From Kazachstania africana CBS 2517 (Eukaryota; Ascomycota; Saccharomycetes; Saccharomycetales; Saccharomycetaceae): a stretch of 64,000 nucleotides of DNA. Positions 49,590-59,306 of the stretch are shown here, in pieces. The notes below the pieces were generated by a model, which was given only the letters and a program-made list of their open reading frames with translations, made no database searches and was not told where the DNA came from. Position 1 is the first letter of the stretch, and the number at the start of each line of letters is the position of its first letter. A program made the position numbers and the translations under genes. The stretch lies in NCBI RefSeq assembly GCF_000304475.1, contig NC_018947.1:62001-126000 (forward strand), in the 5' to 3' direction.

Positions 49590-51116
49590 ATGGCTGGTTA
49601 CAAGGCTGATACTGATGCCTTTGTATCATGGTTAACTGCTGATGCAAATGTGAAACTTTCACAAAACATCGAGGTTACACATTTCAACACTTCAAATGAA
49701 GGAAGAGGTGTCATTGCCGTAAAGGACATTGCAGAGGGGGAGGTGCTATTCGAAATTCCAAGAGATTCGATACTAAATGTTCTGACGTCAAGCTTAAGTT
49801 CTGATTTTTCAGATCTCGAGGAAACATTACAGAGCATTGGTTCCTGGGAAGGACTAATCTTATGCTTATTATATGAATGGAAAGGTAAGAAAGAGAAAAG
49901 TAAGTGGTGGAAATATTTCAACGTATTACCTTCCAGCAATGCTATGAATGGTTTGATGTACTGGAATGAACAGGAGCTGGAGCACTTGAGACCTTCCTTA
50001 GTCCTAGATCGTATTGGAAAGAAGAGTGCAAAAAATATGTACCATAAAGTTCTGACACTTGTTAAAGAGAGTAAATTTCCTGAAGTGCTTTGTAACGTAG
50101 AGTGGGAAGACTTTGTTTACGCTGCAAGCGTGATTATGGCATATTCGTTCGATGTGGAAAATGGAGAATCTCAAACTTTGAATGAAGAAGATGATGATCA
50201 GGACGAAGAAGAAAATACTGGCTATATAAAGTCAATGATTCCACTAGCTGACACCCTGAATTCAGATACCCATCAATGCAATGCCAATTTGATGTATGAT
50301 GATAAATTTTTGAAAATGTATGCAATTAAACCAATCAAAAAGGGTGAGCAAGTTTTCAATATTTATGGGAACCATCCAAATGCAGAAATTTTGAGAAGAT
50401 ATGGTTACGTTGAATGGAGTGGATCTGCTTATGATTTTGGGGAAGTACTATTAGGGAATATTGAGCAGGCCTTGCTTGAGACGTTTTCTGTACCGAAGGA
50501 GACACTTGACATGTGTATCGAGACATTAAAGAAGGATGAGATCATTTCTGATATCTTAGAAAATGAAGATATTGTATTAGACTCTTATGACTGTTATTAC
50601 GATGGAACTGTTGAGACAGACTGTGTGGTACTCGTTGTTGTGATGTCAACGTTACTACAGACACCAAATATAGCGGCGATGGACAACACTACCCTTACAA
50701 TGCATTTACGAAGAGTGGTGAAGAAATGCGTTCAATTGGTTGAACGTGGATCCATAAGTGAAAGTTGTAATAAGGTATGGCAGAAGGCTGTTTCTTTCAG
50801 ACTGAAGGACTATTCTAACAGAGACTTCAGTGACCCTGAATTGCAGTCCATAGATTTTGAAGATAAGTCTAAATTAAGAGCCCAAATGGCCAATGTAGTT
50901 CTTAAGGGTGAAGTAGAGTGCCTTTCAAGTTGCTTCGGCTCTTTCTCGAAGCAATTTAAAATCATCGATGACAAAAAATTGCTGGATAATATTCTAAAAA
51001 GAAAAGCAGACACCGTTACAAACTCTAAAAATAAAAACAAAGGCTGTAAACGATCCACTGAACATTATATAAATCATGGCGGAGCACTGTATAAACTGTA
51101 TAAGAAGCATTACTGA
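49590..51116 (+). CDS. RKM4: SET-domain lysine methyltransferase for ribosomal protein L42
   Basis: 508 aa versus 494 in S. cerevisiae Rkm4 (YDR257C). It monomethylates ribosomal protein eL42 (Rpl42). The split SET domain is visible: GRGVIAVKDIAEGEVLFEIPR (about 38-58), EWEDFVYAASVIMAYSFDV (about 171-189), IPLADTLNSDTHQCNA (about 217-232), then QVFNIYGNHPNAEILRRYGYVE (about 255-276). The C-terminal half is the Rubisco-LSMT-type substrate-binding domain. The lysine-rich segment near 465-485 is variable. Confidence 0.94.
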   Translation: MAGYKADTDAFVSWLTADANVKLSQNIEVTHFNTSNEGRGVIAVKDIAEGEVLFEIPRDSILNVLTSSLSSDFSDLEETLQSIGSWEGLILCLLYEWKGKKEKSKWWKYFNVLPSSNAMNGLMYWNEQELEHLRPSLVLDRIGKKSAKNMYHKVLTLVKESKFPEVLCNVEWEDFVYAASVIMAYSFDVENGESQTLNEEDDDQDEEENTGYIKSMIPLADTLNSDTHQCNANLMYDDKFLKMYAIKPIKKGEQVFNIYGNHPNAEILRRYGYVEWSGSAYDFGEVLLGNIEQALLETFSVPKETLDMCIETLKKDEIISDILENEDIVLDSYDCYYDGTVETDCVVLVVVMSTLLQTPNIAAMDNTTLTMHLRRVVKKCVQLVERGSISESCNKVWQKAVSFRLKDYSNRDFSDPELQSIDFEDKSKLRAQMANVVLKGEVECLSSCFGSFSKQFKIIDDKKLLDNILKRKADTVTNSKNKNKGCKRSTEHYINHGGALYKLYKKHY

Positions 51117-51309
51117 TTGTACAATTTCACTGATCGTCGAATTATTAAGATATACGCTATTAGATCAATTCTCGCACATCAAAACTGAATTTTGAAAAAA
51201 AAATAGAGTATGGTATGGATCTATCACTTTGGATGAATGAGATAGATATATCTCATTAGCAGTGCACAACAATAAGCGGCCGAGTTAGTGGTACTATATT
51301 CAAAAGGGG

Positions 51310-52953
51310 ATGGACTCTGTGACCAACTTTTTCAGGGTAGATGAGCCCAGTCAAGACTCTCTATATTCCAGGGAATCTCAGTCAAATTATGATGGTAATA
51401 AGGGTGGACAGAATACCAGGTCAAGTGACAATGTAAGTAACCCATCCGCCAAACTTAATAATTCTGGCCGGCCTCCCTCACAGGTAGGTTCATTGCAACA
51501 GGCTATGACCGACACGCTTATTGAAAAGGTGATAGCAATGGCTCTTCCTCCAACGACAGAAAATGCAAAGGATACGCTTGCTACCCGAATGGCGTATAGC
51601 AAGACGAGGCCTAGTTTATCTGTACCAATTACTAGCAAAAATTTTATAATGATGAACTCCAGATTGAGCATACCATTTATTCTTATCAATGAAATAATTA
51701 AAATATTTGACTGGGAAAATATTCCATACACCCTCTCGATACTGCTAATGTACACTTTTTTGGTATTGAAACCAATTATTACAATTACCACAGCACCTTT
51801 GTTTTACATCTTATTTGGTATTATGGTTCCACAGTACATATATATTCATAAACCTAATGATTGTCCTCTACTGGACAGAAATTTGAACCCAGCTCAGGGC
51901 GCTCCACTAAGAAATCCATGTCTTCCCGAGCCCACGCCACAATTTAGTCAAGAATTTATTCTGAATGTTACCGATTTACAAAATCATATGCTTCTATATG
52001 TCATGCTGTATGATTTCATATGCTCAAACTTGGAAAAATTTGCATACTTCACGAATGAGCAGATTTCATGTGTAGTTTTTGTGACATTGTTAGCTTTTGC
52101 GTTACTTAATGTCACTCTTATCGAGACTATATGTGGTCTATTACCTATTAAGTTATTATTTTTGATTGCAGGTTGGGGATTTATGGCAGTTATGCATCCC
52201 GCCCTACGACACTCTGTTCTTGCTAAAATGCAATCAAGCTGGTTGGAAGAAAAACTTAATGATTATAACACTCGATTTCAACACGCTATTAAGGAGAACC
52301 TAAGGTTTGTTGAGGCAAGAGAGCAAAAGGTGGTCGCCATTTTTGAAATTCAAAAATACAAAGAAAAATATAAAGAATGGCGCTCCATTGGTTTTTCAAA
52401 TGATGACTATAGTCTATTTTCCGGTATAAGGATCAATGAAATTGATATTTCCAAACATTGCGTTAAGATATTGGATGAAGTTGAACCGCCTATTGACTGG
52501 GAATGGTCGGAGGGATCGAACTGGATTTTAGATTTAAAACCAAAAGAATGGGTAGCGGAGAGATTTATACAATATGTGGATATAGACACTGAAACAAAAT
52601 GGGTGTACGATGTAGATTTTAATGGCTGTCGTGGTCAGTATAGAAGAAGGATGTGGACAAATCTCTGTTCTAGGAAGTGTGAGAAGAGAAGAGATAGTGC
52701 TGCAAGCATTGTGACGAAAGGAGCTGATGGCAAATACGAACATGGTACGCCCGTTCTTACAGAAGAAATAGTGAATCCTATGAGAAAGGAAAAATTATCG
52801 ACGAGTCATTTACACGGGGTCACTCTCCGGTCAATGTCTGGCTCTAATCCAGATTCTTCAAGACATTCAGTTCAAAAATCTCAAGATGACGATGAATCCG
52901 AGCCATCAAGCATTATACAGGAAATAGCAAGTACGGTTGACATTGCGCTTTGA
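51310..52953 (+). CDS. PEX29: Peroxin 29, ER/peroxisome membrane protein with DysF motifs
   Basis: 547 aa versus 554 in S. cerevisiae Pex29 (YDR479C). It controls peroxisome number and size at ER-peroxisome contact sites together with Pex30-family proteins. It begins MDSVTNFF exactly as in S. cerevisiae. Hydrophobic segments lie near 125-180 (YTLSILLMYTFLVLKPI, PLFYILFGIMVPQYIYIHK) and 250-290. The DysF region follows: VAIFEIQKYKEKYKEWR, then PPIDWEWSEGSNWILDLKP and WVYDVDFNGCRGQYRRRMW (about 435-455). A tail with acidic and Ser-rich stretches follows. In S. cerevisiae this gene is far from RKM4, so a rearrangement junction lies between 51117 and 51309. Confidence 0.95.
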   Translation: MDSVTNFFRVDEPSQDSLYSRESQSNYDGNKGGQNTRSSDNVSNPSAKLNNSGRPPSQVGSLQQAMTDTLIEKVIAMALPPTTENAKDTLATRMAYSKTRPSLSVPITSKNFIMMNSRLSIPFILINEIIKIFDWENIPYTLSILLMYTFLVLKPIITITTAPLFYILFGIMVPQYIYIHKPNDCPLLDRNLNPAQGAPLRNPCLPEPTPQFSQEFILNVTDLQNHMLLYVMLYDFICSNLEKFAYFTNEQISCVVFVTLLAFALLNVTLIETICGLLPIKLLFLIAGWGFMAVMHPALRHSVLAKMQSSWLEEKLNDYNTRFQHAIKENLRFVEAREQKVVAIFEIQKYKEKYKEWRSIGFSNDDYSLFSGIRINEIDISKHCVKILDEVEPPIDWEWSEGSNWILDLKPKEWVAERFIQYVDIDTETKWVYDVDFNGCRGQYRRRMWTNLCSRKCEKRRDSAASIVTKGADGKYEHGTPVLTEEIVNPMRKEKLSTSHLHGVTLRSMSGSNPDSSRHSVQKSQDDDESEPSSIIQEIASTVDIAL

Positions 52954-53045
52954 ACTATATGAAATTCCCGCAATTAATAAAAAAATTGGAAGAATATATT
53001 ACACTATTTATGTACTCAATAAATACAGAAGTTATCCTGTCATAT

Positions 53046-53687
53046 TTATCTTTTCATGAAACTGTCTAGTGACAAAGATGATAAAGAACCTTGATTCTTG
53101 CTTTTTCTTTCATCCTCTTTCTTTTTTTTATTGAGAAGGTTCGAGAGGGAATTCATCTTTCTCTTTTTGGCTCTATCTTTGGCTGAGCTTTTAATTACTT
53201 TCTTCTTATCTTCCAGGAAGGTCTCTGATTTCAGTTTTCCTGAAGTTGCATCCACATGATGCGAGTGCTTGAGCTTCTTCGGCACTTCTATTTCAAAATT
53301 TGATGTTTTTCGACAGTTTAAGCATTCATACTGGAGGGAAGTAGGGGCAGCTTTGTCATCTTTATCATATGGAGTTATCACTTTCATTGACAAATTAAAT
53401 GTTGGGACAAAGAGAACACCGCATGTACCACAAAACTTCGAATTTGCATCTGTAATAGACGTCGGTAGAGTTAATCGATATTTCTTGGTACTATTGTAAA
53501 AGCTCTTCAAATACAAACCTGACAATTCTGGAATTCCGACAGCCGGTAGCAAGTGCAAAAGCTCATACTCCTGTCTGATGTGTCTGTCTCTAAACCTTTC
53601 AGTCTGTTCTTTATTGAGAGACATACGGCAGTTGTGGGATTCACTTGTTTGAAATTTGTTTGTATCATCTGTGATGAGCTTTTTCAT
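53046..53687 (-). CDS. SNM1: Snm1, RNase MRP-specific protein subunit
   Basis: 213 aa from the first ATG at 53687. The ATG at 53624 (192 aa) aligns better with the start of S. cerevisiae Snm1 (198 aa; YDR478W) and may be the true one. It binds NME1 RNA in RNase MRP, which cuts pre-rRNA at A3 and degrades CLB2 mRNA. Conserved parts are RQEYELLHLLPAVGIPELSGLY, a zinc-binding pair of CxxC motifs (FCGTCG and ECLNCRK) and a basic C-terminus with KKRKMNSLSNLLNKK, ending in SLSLDSFMK. It is convergent with PEX29, as in S. cerevisiae. Confidence 0.93.
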   Translation of the reverse strand: MKKLITDDTNKFQTSESHNCRMSLNKEQTERFRDRHIRQEYELLHLLPAVGIPELSGLYLKSFYNSTKKYRLTLPTSITDANSKFCGTCGVLFVPTFNLSMKVITPYDKDDKAAPTSLQYECLNCRKTSNFEIEVPKKLKHSHHVDATSGKLKSETFLEDKKKVIKSSAKDRAKKRKMNSLSNLLNKKKKEDERKSKNQGSLSSLSLDSFMKR

Positions 53688-56108
53688 CACATTTTAAGTT
53701 TTGATGCACCAAGAAAAATACGTATAAGAGTTATTAGAAAAAAATTAACTGCGGTAATGGCCAGTCGATTATAAGAAATGACAGCTACTTCTTGCAGTTG
53801 GAACAGACGGATTCTGATCATCTTGTAGAGAGCTCATAGATAAATATAAGAGTGATTGGGTTCCTTAGCGTGATCTGCCGCATTTGTAGGTATATTACAA
53901 AACTTACAGAAGGAAATAACTCGACAAGATTTAGAGGGAATAACCGAGGTTCTTTGGATAAGTTGCTACTCGGTTCTTTTACCCCTCTTGTTTTGTGGTA
54001 TACACGGTATTTTGGCGGTTGGTTCTCTCAAACGGCCTCATCGAAAGCTTCCACATGTGCGAGTCGATAGCATGGTAAAACTACAGGCAGCAGAACCTAA
54101 TCCATGTAATGGGCTTCGAATGCCACTCTCCTGTAATCCATGGATCCAAAGTGTTCTTTAAGTGCAGCATTTACATTATAACGGAGAACAGTGGTACTAA
54201 GACATGTTCCCTCTAGGAAAATAAACTGGATCTTAAAGAACGTGCAGCAAACATTTGAGAATAGTATCTACGCGTCCTTTTCGGTAAGGAGCCATGTAAC
54301 GTTGTTCCTGAATGTAATCCAGAAATAACAAAATTTGCCCTGAGAAAACTTGCAAGAGGAATATTAACTGTAGCGCGTGAAACTTCAATTGCAATTGAAA
54401 ATTTTAGTGGTGTCCATTACCTAATCATTTAATAATGTCTTCAGGTGTATAAGCCTCTTTTTTTCTTGTTGAGGTAAAGGAGTTGTGTGTAGCAGAGAAT
54501 TGACCATTGCGGTATATATCAAGATTACTGTGCCGTTTCAGCGATGCATGATTAACGTATGCAGGAAATCCACTGGAAAGTGTTGCCGATTACATCTTTA
54601 GATCTCCTACACATTCCTGTCGATACTGCATTTCTACTGTTTTCTTAATGCCCGGCCGTCAGCGCCGATACAATCGGTCTCCAGCTAAAGAGATCATTGG
54701 AAATTACTGGAAGCCTACGAGCAGAGAAAGCATCAAGGGCTCGCAAGTCTTGTTTGAATGCCTTTAGAGCACGAATGAGGGAATTGTAGCATTCTTTACA
54801 TGTTATAATGTGGCCTCGTGGAAGAAGCTTAAATGTCTTTAGAGAGTTGAGTAAAAGTCAGCCTTTTTCGTGCGCAAATGAGCCTATGTTGCTACCGTAA
54901 ACTTGGCATTTGTCTAATAAGAGAAGTTTACTAGGGATGATTTAACATTTATCAGAATACAACGTCCCGTAAGAGTCTTATTTCCGTTTATCAGTAGCAT
55001 ACGATTTAAGGTTTCGCCTTTAAAAGTGGTATCTACGATCCATTGTATTCTTATCTTGTTTCAACCACGTTACAAGAACTTTGTGCACTCAGGTTTGTCA
55101 TGGTTAATCTTTCTTCAACTTTCATTACTTGATATTTAGCAAAAATATACAGCCTTTCAATATGAGAAAAAATTCTTTTGGAAGCAAAACATTAAAAATT
55201 TACTGTCTGCTAATAAAACTCATGAGAGATATCATAGCTTGCATCTTTGGAAGATCTATAGACTATCAAATTTTATATCAAGTAAAACAAGGTAGAAAGT
55301 AAGGCATCTCCAATTGATATTATTGAATGACGCATACAGTCACATCAGCTTCTATGGATTTTGGTTAGATGGCATACCCGTACAAAATCAGAGTGGTAGC
55401 ACGAGCAACCTAATGCAGTACGGGGAAAATTATAGCATATACTCAATGGATCCCATGCCGTGAGTTGGCTATGTGCAGAATACAAGAAACCCCTGCTACT
55501 AAATGAAAGTAAATAACGTATTCGAGAACTCTGCATAAGACCTCACAAAAAGATACGCAAGCCTGTAATAGTTTGGTTCCTGGAAAACACATTCGACGGA
55601 CTCAATTATCTTAGAAGCAGTCTTGAAATATCGTTAGGACATACTAGAAGTACCCATGAATGCGGAGCTGATAAGTAAAACCCGAACGATCTATAGAATG
55701 CCATATTGAGAACAAATGCGACAAACCCTTTTATAGCGCCGAATTCTTCAATATGGATAAAGTTGCGTCCATGAAAAGTTTTCACTAATATTAGAATAGT
55801 GACAGTGAAGGAAGATCAGAAGATGATCCCTTTATATCAGCGTGCATTATTTGGTATAACCACTGATTAATAGGAATTACTTTACTAACTTGACTGGCCT
55901 TTAACAAAAATGAACACAAGTAATGAAATTAAAATAAAGGGATCATCTTCTGATTTTCCTTCACTTCATTAAGCAAATTCAATAATGTGAAATATTTACT
56001 TTAATAAATTGAACAGTGGGTGTCTAGGTTTTGATTCTGAAGAAGCAGTTGCAAGAACCTAAAGCGTTATGTTATATTATCTATGTTGTTACCATTGGAA
56101 CTACATAT
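53688..56108. other. 2.4-kb gene-free region between SNM1 and tRNA-Leu
   Basis: In S. cerevisiae SNF1 (YDR477W) lies here. I find no SNF1 frame, only short frames without recognisable products. A 16-bp palindrome is at 54384-54399. The long inverted repeat at 55805-55964 has its own entry. Candidates for the remainder are decayed coding sequence or old mobile-element debris near the tRNA, but neither is demonstrable by eye. Confidence 0.4.
55805..55964. repeat. 160-bp element bounded by 31-bp inverted repeats
   Basis: The left arm (55805-55835) and right arm (55934-55964) are reverse complements at 30 of 31 positions. The single exception (55814/55955) is a G-T pair that would still pair in RNA. 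The spacer is 98 bp and contains TACTAAC at 55883. The element ends 145 bp upstream of tRNA-Leu. No flanking direct repeat is evident. It could be a MITE-like relic or a hairpin RNA source. Confidence 0.9.
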
Positions 56109-56191
56109 GGAGGATTGGCCGAGTGGTCTAAGGCGGCAGACTTAAGATCTGTTGGACGGTGTCCGCGCGAGTTCGAACCTCGCATCCTTCA
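56109..56191 (+). tRNA. tL(UAA): tRNA-Leu(UAA)
   Basis: 83-nt class II tRNA without intron. The acceptor GGAGGAT pairs with ATCCTTC (one G-T pair) and the discriminator is A. The D-loop is of the leucine type (TGGCCGAGTGG), the anticodon stem-loop is GCAGA-CTTAAGA-TCTGT, a long variable arm follows, and B-box GAGTTCGAACCTC is present. A T run follows at 56195-56200. Confidence 0.97.
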
Positions 56192-56281
56192 TTATTTTTT
56201 TGATGCAGTGGCCTTTTGATCTGGTAGTGACAGCAGTTGTGTATTCCTATATATCATCACTCGGCATCACCAAATCATTAA

Positions 56282-57106
56282 ATGGTATGTATGACACTTT
56301 TAAAGCAGTTTAAGAGAATGCTTTATTTTAGAAAGCAGCTCAGAAGTTCATCGGAGATTATTATGGAAGAACTGGCTCAATCCGAAACTGAAAAATCCCA
56401 AACGCTCGTTTATAAGCTCTTTGATGAATTGGTTGGTTCAATTGAATCTGTCTTCGCTCTGGTAGGTGTAGTCTTTCCAACAAGGCACAAATAGTGACAG
56501 AAAGTAGTTACTTACGCGAAAGGTTTCATTAATTGCTTTAAAATATATCTTTCACAAAAGCTCCGGAGACCATCATCGTCGAGCACAGCAACCGTTTCTC
56601 CATCTAAAAAGAGTTATTGTAGGGAGAGGCCGTACAAGAAGTGGCTAGACAATCAAAATATCTTGGTTACACTCGAACTAACGAAAGAAATGACGAAATT
56701 TACAGCTGACAAGGATCAGTTCTCCTCGATCAAAATTGACACGGTTGTTCCACCGGACAACATATTGGATATGTTGATTATAGCCGGAGTTTGCCTACCA
56801 TCGGTCTGCTATTTTAATAGAGATATTTTAACTTTGACACTGTCACCACTTAATATGTTCATTCCACAGCTAGGTAATGGTCTACTACGTCTTCTGAATA
56901 ACGACTCTGTTCTCATTTCGATAATTATTCTGGAGTTCGCCGTCCATTTGACAGAGTCCCTAGTGTTTCTAAGACCGAGACTAAATTACTACAACGTCCC
57001 TTCGAGGTGTGCTATCAAGTGGTATTTTTGGGGGATTATTGAGGGTTACTCTCCCGTCAGAAGAATAAATCGTCTTGCTTCTTCAAATTCCTCGAAAATT
57101 CAATAG
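56282..57106 (+). pseudogene. YDR476C-position membrane-protein frame interrupted by tandem stops TAG TGA
   Basis: One reading frame runs from ATG 56282 to the stop at 57104-57106. It is broken only by two adjacent stops at 56492-56497: 70 codons lie before and about 202 after, all in the same phase. The 5' part has LVYKLFDELVGSIESVFALVG. The 3' part has hydrophobic segments (NILDMLIIAGVCLPSVCYF, VLISIIILEFAVHLTESLVF) and ends CAIKWYFWGIIEGY plus a basic tail. In S. cerevisiae the gene between SNM1/SNF1 and JIP4, in this orientation, is YDR476C (224 aa, unknown function, ER), so this is its likely ortholog or relic. The second part could be translated alone from ATG 56690 (138 aa). Sequencing error, pseudogene and readthrough remain open. 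Confidence 0.55.
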
Positions 57107-57408
57107 GAAATTAAGTAATATATGCAAATAACTGAACGTTTATAAGATAATTAAATAATCGATGCGATATTTAACATGATTCATGTATGATTGACGGCTT
57201 TCGCATTAGCAGTTTAGCGAGGTTTTTTTTAGAATAAGATTGCAATCTACAAAACCATGCAGTTCAAACTAAAAGAACATTGTCATATTAGTTGAGCTCA
57301 TATTTAATTGAGCTACCGTTTTGTGCTGTATCAGTCTGCTATCACATACCCCATATTTGCTACATTCCTGAAACTAAAGCTAGCGACAGCTGAAATTCTC
57401 GTCCAATA
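57107..57408. other. Intergenic upstream of JIP4
   Basis: 302 bp of AT-rich promoter sequence. No distinctive motif or RNA gene is seen. Confidence 0.3.
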
Positions 57409-59160
57409 ATGCCTTCAGTCACCTCTAAGGTTAATAATTTTTCACCAAATATCTACAAGTCCATTAAACTATGCATGCAGCCCACTCCTGAAGATAGCAG
57501 CGATGCTGTTTCAGTTACAAGTGACATAACGTACAATAAACCCTATGGACCGCCTTTGAAAAGCTATCCTTATAAGAGTTTCAAACCTTGCGTTTCCTTT
57601 AATACTGTGCCAGAAAGAAATAAAGAGTTTGATACTATAGATAAACGTTATGAAACCGATTTCCAAGGTGTCCAGTTCCCAAGCGATTACACGATGGATG
57701 AGTTTTATGATAACGAAACTGAAACAGAAAATAGTCAATTTTTACTCAACAATAGATACTTACTCAATGATATGGATTATGTACGACATGGTAGAAGTCA
57801 TTCACCCCCTCCAGCCAGGAGAAACAATTATGGTTTATTAGGCACTCACACCAATAATAAGTCTTTAGAGCTGACGAAGATGTTCAAAATTGCAGAAAAT
57901 GGAAGAATTGTTAGAGAGGACTATCCAAGTAGATCCACTCTAAAGAACGACTCCTTAGTAATTACTAAATTTTCACCAGATAGGAAGAAGTTATGGAATG
58001 AAAGACAATTACACCTGGAAGACAAGTTACAGAATAAAGAACGAAGTTTTTATTTTTCTAAGTTACTATTTGACGGCCAGCCAGCTAAAAAGACTAAATC
58101 AAAAGGTATCGAAGGCGATGGCTATACTCCGTTGACAAAAGAACAAAAGAGAAAGAATCGCATTTTGAATGAGCATATTGGATTCTACAAGCCAAGAAAG
58201 ATATTGTGCTATATTAGTGGAAGAAAACATACATGGGTTGCGTTAGACTGGATGGTTACAGAATTCGCTCAATCTATGGATCATCTTATAGTCGTAACAA
58301 GGCTTCCACCTTTAAAGACCACTGGAGTTGCTTCAGACTCTGATTGGGCCCCAGGTTATAATATGTTTGACATTAAAAAAACGCTAGCTTCACTAGAATT
58401 ATATGTTGAAAATTTGCTTCATAGATGCAATAATAAAGCTATTAAACTAACAATTGAAATCACAATTGGAAAAATACGAAAAGTACTTATCGATATGACA
58501 AATATCTATCTTCCTGACCTTATTATCACTACAACTTTGAACATGCAATCATATGTAAAATGGAGATCAAAATATGTCTCTGATCTATTGTGTACAGTGT
58601 TTCCTATACCAATAATCGTTCTCCCAGTATTACTGATGAGTGAATTTGAATATGATTTACAATTTCCCTCATCTCATCAGGCAACCATCGAACCAGAAAA
58701 CAAAAATGTCGATTCAAAGATTGAAAAACTGGATAAAATACTGAGAAGTTCGTTCCTATCGGCACCTAAGCCAAAATCTAAAGCACCTGTCACGAGTACA
58801 ATTGCCGAAAATATCCAAAAACCGAAGTCACCTGTAATCAAAATATCCTTCGAAGATCAGAACCGCCTGGTTCCAGTTAAGTCAGCCGAAGCCCAGTTTA
58901 CAGAACCCAACAAATTGAAAAATCCTTTTCAGTCCAGAAAGAGTACTGATTTGGATTTACGTAGGGTCAAATCCAGTGAAGTGCCCTCAAGGAATACAGA
59001 AAGTGGCGGACTCTTCTCTTTCTGGAAGAAACCTAGTAAAAAGGGAAGTGTTTCTCCATCAAGAAGGCTCAGCTTGTATGACGAAATTACCTGGGATGAT
59101 CAAAACAAACATCCAAAAGAGAAGAAAAGAACATTACTCGGCAAGTTCACAAAGCATTAA
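57409..59160 (+). CDS. JIP4: Jip4/YOR019W-family protein with a Usp-like domain
   Basis: 583 aa; S. cerevisiae Jip4 (YDR475C) is 876 aa, and its ohnolog is YOR019W. The function is unknown. The central region (about 262-420) resembles a universal-stress-protein/HUP nucleotide-binding fold: KILCYISGRKHTWVALDWMVTEF, then DHLIVVTRLPP, a long helix and LIITTTLNMQSYVKW, then PIPIIVLPV. The flanks are low complexity, with SP sites and a basic C-terminus ending LLGKFTKH. Position and strand before PRP3 match YDR475C. The shortness lies mostly in the non-conserved flanks. Confidence 0.85.
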   Translation: MPSVTSKVNNFSPNIYKSIKLCMQPTPEDSSDAVSVTSDITYNKPYGPPLKSYPYKSFKPCVSFNTVPERNKEFDTIDKRYETDFQGVQFPSDYTMDEFYDNETETENSQFLLNNRYLLNDMDYVRHGRSHSPPPARRNNYGLLGTHTNNKSLELTKMFKIAENGRIVREDYPSRSTLKNDSLVITKFSPDRKKLWNERQLHLEDKLQNKERSFYFSKLLFDGQPAKKTKSKGIEGDGYTPLTKEQKRKNRILNEHIGFYKPRKILCYISGRKHTWVALDWMVTEFAQSMDHLIVVTRLPPLKTTGVASDSDWAPGYNMFDIKKTLASLELYVENLLHRCNNKAIKLTIEITIGKIRKVLIDMTNIYLPDLIITTTLNMQSYVKWRSKYVSDLLCTVFPIPIIVLPVLLMSEFEYDLQFPSSHQATIEPENKNVDSKIEKLDKILRSSFLSAPKPKSKAPVTSTIAENIQKPKSPVIKISFEDQNRLVPVKSAEAQFTEPNKLKNPFQSRKSTDLDLRRVKSSEVPSRNTESGGLFSFWKKPSKKGSVSPSRRLSLYDEITWDDQNKHPKEKKRTLLGKFTKH

Positions 59161-59306
59161 TGACCTTCTTCCAAATTAAAGCCCACTTTAGATATTTAAT
59201 GACATTTTTATATATTATTTAACATTTTTATAAGGTATGCGAAAAATAATTCATCTATCAAAAGTTCACCGTTTTATATTCAATGACTACGAAATAAACA
59301 TTACAT

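Noticed and set aside
54318..54370. Short translated stretch (EITKFALRKLAR) resembling the histone H4 alpha-1 region
   Set aside because: Similarity covers only about a dozen residues, the rest of H4 is missing on both sides, and the frame ends soon after.
56285..56290. GTATGT directly after the ATG of the interrupted YDR476C-position frame, like a yeast intron donor
   Set aside because: No TACTAAC lies at a usable distance. The nearest ACTAAC-like site with its acceptor would join the exons in the wrong frame and delete convincing coding sequence.
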